64,000 nucleotides of DNA from UMGS1387 sp045541355 (lineage in GTDB: Bacteria; Bacillota; Clostridia; Oscillospirales; CAG-382), in NCBI GenBank assembly GCA_045541355.1, contig JAZQIW010000046.1, positions 1-64,000 of the forward strand, read 5' to 3'. The position numbers were made by a program, and so were the translations under genes. The notes under the pieces are model-generated. The model worked only from the letters and a program-made list of their open reading frames with translations. It had not been told where the DNA came from and did not search any database. Numbering within the stretch: position 1 is the stretch's first letter; every line of letters starts with the position of its first letter. This document shows, piece by piece, positions 59,866 to 64,000 of the stretch.

Positions 59866-61941
59866 ATGTCGGAAAACATGGAAATACAGAACTCTAACAT
59901 AAATGCAGAGGATCTTATGGCTGAATTTGACCGAGAGTCCAATACCAGAAGGTTCACGGGTATTCCGTCATTAATAGTAAAGGTGCTGTTTATAGCCTTT
60001 GCCGTATTTACCTTCGGAACAAGATTTTTCACGCTTCCCGAACAGGTCAGAATGTCCTCGTTCCTCGGAATTATAATGTTCCTCGGCTTTTTGGTGTATC
60101 CGCCCTATAAAAAACAGACCAAGAGAAAGAATTTTATACCTTGGTACGATTTTGTTCTTGCAATAGTCGGTGCTACACCCTTTATGTACTATGCATTCAA
60201 CTTCGATACAATCACAAGACGCGCCGTTATGATTACAGACCTTGATAAAATCATGGGCGTTATCGGTATTGTAATGCTCTTTGAGCTTTGCAGACGTGCG
60301 GTAGGTGTACCGATACTCTTTGTTGCAGGCGGATTTATTGCATATGCCTTTGCATACGGCAAGAGCCTTCACTCAATTGTATATAACCTTTTCTATACAA
60401 CCAACGGTATCCCCGGAACACCCCTTAATGTTTGTTCAACCTTTATAGTATTCTTCATTATTTTCGGCGCATTTCTTGAAAAGACGGGTATCGGTAACTT
60501 TTTTGTAGACCTTGCAAACTCTATTGCAGGCTGGGCAAGCGGCGGACCTGCAAAGGTTGCGGTTATCTCCTCTGCCCTTGAAGGTATGTATTCAGGCTCC
60601 TCCGTTGCAAATACTGTCGGAAGCGGCTCGATTACAATTCCTACAATGAAGAAGATAGGTTACAGACCTGAATTTGCGGCGGCAGTTGAGGCGGCAGCCT
60701 CCACAGGCGGTCAGATAATGCCTCCTATTATGGGTGCTGCGGCGTTTCTTATGTCAGAAATCACAGGCATCTCCTATGTAACAATTGCGGTAAGTGCCAT
60801 TCTTCCTGCGGCGCTTTACTTTGCGGGAATCTTTATGATGATTCACTTTGAGGCAAAGAAGCTCGGTCTTCGCGGACTTCCCAAGGACAGTATTCCTAGC
60901 TTCTTTAAGCTTTTTGTGCGTAAGGGCTATCTCCTTCTTCCCATTGTTGTGCTTGTAGCCATGATGTCAAGAAGCACTCCCGCACAGTCGGCTTGTATGG
61001 CTATCCTTACAACACTTGTGATTATGCTTATTACGGATGTTGTAAATGCAATCAAAAATAAGTCTTATGCAGACCTTGCCGTTGTCGGCGCACTCGGTGT
61101 TTTTGCGGTGCTGTATTTTGTGATGAATATGGGACTCGAAAACGCAGGTATCCTTGCAGGTGTTTGCTATATCGCACTTTCCTTTGTGGGTAAGCACTCC
61201 AAAGAATCGGGAAAAATTGCACTTGAAGCACTTGAAACGGGTATTAAGAATACAATGGGCGTTTCGCTTGCCTGCGGTCTTGCAGGTATAGTTGCAGGTG
61301 TTGTAACACTTACAAGCCTTGGCTCTACTCTCATTGATGTAATAGTTCCCATAGCCCAGAATAATCTCTTTATTGCACTTTTCCTTACTATGATTTGCTG
61401 TATAGTTCTCGGTATGGGCGTTCCCACAACGGCGAACTATCTCATCATGGCAACCATTACAGCTCCTATTCTTATAGAAATGGGACTTCCCACCCTTGCG
61501 GCTCATATGTTCGTGTTCTACTTCGGTATTGTAGCCGATATCACTCCTCCCGTTGCCCTTGCTGCATATGCGGGCAGTGCTATCGCAGGCTCAAATCCCT
61601 TAAAGACGGGCGTCACCGCAACAAGACTTGCAATTACGGCGTTTATCATTCCTTATATCTTTGCATATAACCCCAAGATGCTCTTTATAAATGCTACTCC
61701 CGTTGAGGTAGTTATAATTGTTGTGACAGCCTGCATCGGTATCTTTGCTCTTTCTGCGGCGCTTGAAGGATATATGTTCAGAAGAATGAAGATTTATGAA
61801 ACACTTCCTCTTCTTGTCGGCGGTATTCTTCTCATTATCCCCGATAACCTTCTCAGTGCAATAGGCTTTGCTGTTGTGGCAGTTGTAGTTGTTATTCAGA
61901 TTCTTGAAAGACATAACGATAAAAAGAAGCTTAATTCTTAA
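59866..61941 (+). CDS. TAXI-type TRAP transporter fused permease (4TM/12TM)
   Basis: A 691-residue membrane protein combining the small (4-helix) and large (12-helix) TRAP subunits. ASGGPAKVAVISSALEGMYSGSSVANTVGSG and AAASTGGQIMPPIMGAAAF are the family marks, and GMGVPTTANYLIMA lies in the second half. It uses an ion gradient to import the solute bound by the TAXI protein. AGGAGGAAA precedes the ATG. The operon ends at a hairpin. Confidence 0.95.
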   Translation: MSENMEIQNSNINAEDLMAEFDRESNTRRFTGIPSLIVKVLFIAFAVFTFGTRFFTLPEQVRMSSFLGIIMFLGFLVYPPYKKQTKRKNFIPWYDFVLAIVGATPFMYYAFNFDTITRRAVMITDLDKIMGVIGIVMLFELCRRAVGVPILFVAGGFIAYAFAYGKSLHSIVYNLFYTTNGIPGTPLNVCSTFIVFFIIFGAFLEKTGIGNFFVDLANSIAGWASGGPAKVAVISSALEGMYSGSSVANTVGSGSITIPTMKKIGYRPEFAAAVEAAASTGGQIMPPIMGAAAFLMSEITGISYVTIAVSAILPAALYFAGIFMMIHFEAKKLGLRGLPKDSIPSFFKLFVRKGYLLLPIVVLVAMMSRSTPAQSACMAILTTLVIMLITDVVNAIKNKSYADLAVVGALGVFAVLYFVMNMGLENAGILAGVCYIALSFVGKHSKESGKIALEALETGIKNTMGVSLACGLAGIVAGVVTLTSLGSTLIDVIVPIAQNNLFIALFLTMICCIVLGMGVPTTANYLIMATITAPILIEMGLPTLAAHMFVFYFGIVADITPPVALAAYAGSAIAGSNPLKTGVTATRLAITAFIIPYIFAYNPKMLFINATPVEVVIIVVTACIGIFALSAALEGYMFRRMKIYETLPLLVGGILLIIPDNLLSAIGFAVVAVVVVIQILERHNDKKKLNS

Positions 61942-61956
61942 AAAAATTAGATTTGT

Positions 61957-61986
61957 GCACGGGTACCGGCTTTCGGATACCCGTGC
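61957..61986 (+). terminator. Hairpin after the TRAP operon
   Basis: GCACGGGTA (61957-61965) and TACCCGTGC (61978-61986) form a 9-base stem, but there is no T-run after it, so it may be a weak terminator or an mRNA end stabiliser. Confidence 0.6.
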
Positions 61987-62010
61987 TGCTAAAATATTTT
62001 CAAAAACCCC

Positions 62011-62039
62011 TTGACAAATGGAAAAAGGTGTGTTATTAT
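62011..62039 (+). promoter_or_regulatory. Promoter for infC-rpmI-rplT
   Basis: TTGACA (62011-62016), 17-base spacer and TATTAT (62034-62039). Confidence 0.85.
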
Positions 62040-62045
62040 ACTTAG

Positions 62046-62238
62046 GACAAAGAAGCAGAGCAATCTCACCCGGCGTTAAATGAGACGTAAGGTTAATATC
62101 CGAAGGCGGCAAAAACAGGCGGTGCACGGAAGTGTACTTCGATGCTTTGCGGCGAATGTGGGTGTTGTTGTTTTGCGAAGGTTATTTGACCTTCGTTTTT
62201 TGTTTTGCCGAAAGGTAATTTTTTTGGAGGTGTTATTT
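62046..62238 (+). promoter_or_regulatory. Ribosomal protein L20-type leader with attenuator
   Basis: About 190 transcribed bases before infC. It has a hairpin region near 62110-62160 and then a terminator hairpin (CGAAGGT 62176-62182 with ACCTTCG 62189-62195, followed by TTTTTT). Firmicutes control this operon by L20 binding the leader and favouring the terminator; the layout fits. Assigned from context and fold, not from a covariance search. Confidence 0.6.
62176..62201 (+). terminator. Attenuator terminator in the infC leader
   Basis: A 7-base stem with a 6-base loop and six T, located before the infC ribosome site, so it can only serve as a regulated stop. Confidence 0.75.
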
Positions 62239-62793
62239 ATAGCAACCAAGGAGCTTTCTATCAACGAAGAAATCAGAGCCAAGGAAGTCAGAGTAATCGA
62301 CGATAACGGCGAGCAGGTAGGCGTAATTGCAGTATCTGCGGCGTTGGCAAAGGCTTATGAAAAAGGTCTTGACCTCGTTGAAATCTCGCCCAATGCCGTA
62401 CCTCCCGTATGCCGCATAATGGATTACGGAAAGTACAGATTTGAAAGAGAGAAAAAGGAAAAAGAACAGAGAAAGAAGCAGACAACAATCGATATCAAGG
62501 AAATTCAGCTTTCCTGCCGTATCGACACCCATGATTTTGAGACCAAGCTCAAGCACGCACGCAAGTTCCTTGAGAATGGCGCAAAGGTTAAGGTTTGTAT
62601 CAAATTCAAGGGAAGAGAAATGAGCCATACCGCAATAGGACTTGAGGTAATCGAAAAGTTCGGCGAGGCTTGTACAGACATCGGTGTTATCGAAAAGAAG
62701 CCCGTTCTTGACGGTCGCCAGATGATAATGTTTGTAAACTCTAAGCTCAATGTGCCCCAGACGGGCTCCAAAAAGGCCGCAAAGGCAGAATAA
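62239..62793 (+). CDS. infC: Translation initiation factor IF-3 (apparent AUA start)
   Basis: A 184-residue initiation factor of normal length. The N-domain NEEIRAKEVRVID, the lysine-rich linker and the C-domain (RHARKFL-like run KHARKFLENGAKV, GREMSH) are all clear. There is no in-frame ATG, and in-frame TTG or GTG codons fall on the ribosome site itself. The codon at the right distance (eight bases) from GGAGG is ATA at 62239. IF-3 genes are known to use rare AUU-type start codons for autoregulation, so an AUA start is credible. rpmI and rplT follow as usual. Confidence 0.93.
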   Translation: MATKELSINEEIRAKEVRVIDDNGEQVGVIAVSAALAKAYEKGLDLVEISPNAVPPVCRIMDYGKYRFEREKKEKEQRKKQTTIDIKEIQLSCRIDTHDFETKLKHARKFLENGAKVKVCIKFKGREMSHTAIGLEVIEKFGEACTDIGVIEKKPVLDGRQMIMFVNSKLNVPQTGSKKAAKAE

Positions 62794-62846
62794 AGGCGCG
62801 GTCAATCCAAAAGTGTTAAAATTATAATTGAAAGGATGTTATTTCA

Positions 62847-63044
62847 GTGGGAAAGCAGAAGTCACACAAGGCGACAGCAAAACGTTTCAGCGTTACTAAG
62901 GGCGGAAAGGTTAAGTATAACCAGAGCCTCAGACGTCATAAGCTCGGTATCAAGACACCTAAGAGAAAGCGTCAGCTCAGAGGCGGTGCAATCCTCAGCG
63001 AAAGCTTTGCACCTACAATCAAGAAGCTCATTCCTTACGCATAA
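62847..63044 (+). CDS. rpmI: 50S ribosomal protein L35
   Basis: A 65-residue protein with the L35 opening GKQKSHKATAKRF and basic composition. It starts with GTG at 62847, with AAAGGATG upstream. It lies between infC and rplT in the conserved operon. Confidence 0.97.
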   Translation: MGKQKSHKATAKRFSVTKGGKVKYNQSLRRHKLGIKTPKRKRQLRGGAILSESFAPTIKKLIPYA

Positions 63045-63087
63045 GACGCGTAAACACCAAATTGAAATTGAAAGGAAAGTGACATAA

Positions 63088-63447
63088 ATGGCAAGAGTAA
63101 AAGGCGCTCTTATGACAAGAAAGAGACGTAATAAGGTATTAAAGGCAGCTAAGGGTTACTGGGGTGCAAAGTCTAAGCACTTCAAGATGGCTAAGCAGGC
63201 TGTTATGAAGAGTGGAAACTACGCATTCGTAGGCAGAAAGCTTAAGAAGAGAGACTTCAGAAGACTCTGGATCACAAGAATCTCTGCACAGGTTAAGGCT
63301 GTTGACGCAGACTTTAACTACTCCAGATTCATGAATGGTCTTAAGAAGGCAGGCGTAACTCTTAACAGAAAGATGCTCGCTGAAATCGCTGTAAGCGATA
63401 AGGCTGCTTTCGCAGCACTCGTTGAGCAGGCTAAGGCTGCTCTCTAA
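63088..63447 (+). CDS. rplT: 50S ribosomal protein L20
   Basis: A 119-residue protein with the L20 marks ARVKGALMTRKRRNKVLK and RRDFRRLWITRI. It binds 23S RNA early in assembly and, in Firmicutes, represses its own operon through the infC leader. GAAAGGAAAGTG precedes the ATG. The operon ends at the hairpin at 63467. Confidence 0.98.
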   Translation: MARVKGALMTRKRRNKVLKAAKGYWGAKSKHFKMAKQAVMKSGNYAFVGRKLKKRDFRRLWITRISAQVKAVDADFNYSRFMNGLKKAGVTLNRKMLAEIAVSDKAAFAALVEQAKAAL

Positions 63448-63466
63448 TTCGCATTATCCATACCTG

Positions 63467-63498
63467 TCCACCAACGCTTCGTCGTTGGTGGATTTTTT
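63467..63498 (+). terminator. Terminator after rplT
   Basis: TCCACCAACG (63467-63476) and CGTTGGTGGA (63483-63492) form a perfect stem, followed by TTTTTT. Confidence 0.94.
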
Positions 63499-63634
63499 GC
63501 CTTCCGGTGAGATAGTAACAAATGTTTGGTTTTCCACCTTTTCTTTAGAAAAAGAAAAGGTTCGCCAAAAGAAACCGCAAAAGGAACATTTCTTTTTTTG
63601 ATTTGAACAACACGTATTATTCTCGATTGAAGCG

Positions 63635-63669
63635 ATTCGCTGATGCCTTTTTGCATCAGCGAATTTTTT
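63635..63669 (+). terminator. Isolated strong terminator hairpin
   Basis: ATTCGCTGATGC and GCATCAGCGAAT form a perfect 12-base stem with six T after it. No gene lies between it and the rplT terminator, so it may end an unannotated short RNA or be a second stop. Confidence 0.75.
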
Positions 63670-63687
63670 CTTTTTTCTTTTTTTAAG

Positions 63688-63737
63688 TTACATTTTTGTT
63701 TGGGAGGAGTTCCGCGGCTTGCCGGACAAAAATGTAA
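63688..63737. repeat. Inverted repeat TTACATTTTTGT / ACAAAAATGTAA
   Basis: Two perfect 12-base arms (63688-63699 and 63726-63737) around a 26-base GC-rich loop. It overlaps two of the TGTAAC-type motifs of this stretch. Confidence 0.75.
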
Positions 63738-63909
63738 TTGTTAAATGTAACCGAAAAGAATAAACAATCAGAAAAAAGAGTTACATTATTATATATAATA
63801 TATAGCAAACGAAAGAGAAAAGAATAAAGAAAAAGAAAAAGAACAAGAAAAAGAAAAAGAACAACTCCCCCTGTAACATTATTGTAGCATAAGCGTAACC
63901 TTACTGTTG

Positions 63910-63938
63910 TTGAAAAGAATCAAAACACACTGTATAAT
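63910..63938 (+). promoter_or_regulatory. Promoter for a gene beyond the window
   Basis: TTGAAA (63910-63915), 17-base spacer and TATAAT (63933-63938), pointing off the right end. Confidence 0.65.
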
Positions 63939-64000
63939 AAAAACACAAAAGGAAAAAAGAACTATAAAGAACCTTTTGGAAATACAAGTAATAATAACAT

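Larger units (their letters stand above)
63499..64000. other. Gene-free, repeat-rich stretch at the window end
   Basis: No credible gene. It holds a palindromic repeat near 63540 and an isolated terminator at 63635. Four GTTACA/TGTAAC motifs follow (63687, 63746, 63780, 63872), including a long inverted repeat. A purine tract runs from 63808 to 63865, and a promoter at 63910 points off the window. Confidence 0.65.

Noticed and set aside
62080..62238. In-frame extension upstream of IF-3
   Set aside because: It covers the leader and attenuator hairpin and matches no IF-3; the family's N-terminus begins at about 62239.
1..64000. tRNA, rRNA or tmRNA genes
   Set aside because: No cloverleaf with a GGTTCGAATCC-type arm or rRNA motif was recognised in the gaps between genes.

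Overview
The window reads as one contiguous piece of chromosome from an anaerobic, endospore-forming, moderate-GC Firmicute of class Clostridia, most like a gut Oscillospirales or Christensenellales-type lineage. The reasons are spoIVA, the Bacillus-like recF-remB-gyrB order, an L20-type leader before infC-rpmI-rplT, a PPi-type phosphofructokinase, a 2-hydroxyacyl-CoA dehydratase activase, an SLH surface protein, strong AGGAGG ribosome binding sites and TTGACA-17-TATAAT promoters. I cannot name the species from sequence alone. Both strands are used, and most operons have a clear promoter and an intrinsic terminator.

Layout. 0.2-6.7 kb: mfd, a parvulin-like lipoprotein, an MreD-like membrane protein and a PPi-dependent phosphofructokinase. 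6.9-12.9 kb: an orphan solute-binding lipoprotein and a 1248-residue S-layer/Ig-repeat protein. 13.2-14.7 kb: spoIVA on the minus strand. 14.9-19.3 kb: tagA-like glycosyltransferase, recF, remB, gyrB. 19.3-26.9 kb: yceD-rpmF, a DUF512 radical SAM protein, der, addA. 27.0-30.0 kb (minus): a very large GH99/WbsX-like protein. 30.2-39.35 kb: a compact nine-gene phage head and DNA-packaging cassette. 39.4-46.0 kb (minus): Gfo/Idh/MocA oxidoreductase, GH78 rhamnosidase and LacZ, a set for intracellular glycan breakdown. 46.1-50.3 kb (minus): dehydratase activase in two parts. 50.5-53.0 kb (minus): znuACB zinc importer. 53.2-56.0 kb: AraC regulator and Na/phosphate symporter. 56.1-58.2 kb: aldose epimerase (minus) and a second GH99-like protein (plus). 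58.3-61.9 kb: TAXI-type TRAP transporter with a DUF1850 lipoprotein. 62.0-63.5 kb: infC-rpmI-rplT. 63.5-64.0 kb: a gene-free, repeat-rich regulatory stretch.

The most striking element is the phage-head cassette. Its single promoter is surrounded by three exact GAAC-N4-GTTC palindromes, the LexA (SOS) operator of Gram-positive bacteria. It encodes small and large terminase, portal, scaffold, a probable decoration protein, coat and two neck-type proteins in the order of P22-like phages, then stops at a terminator. There is no integrase, repressor, replication, tail, injection or lysis gene, and every frame is open. It sits between two host sugar-catabolism loci. I infer a DNA-damage-induced, possibly domesticated capsid/packaging system, such as a gene-transfer-agent-like element or the head half of a split one. 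A recently decayed prophage is the main alternative.

Other points of note are an infC that appears to start at AUA, a GyrB with a roughly 50-residue acidic insert, a Fur-family-like palindrome in the znuA promoter, and several intergenic repeat families.
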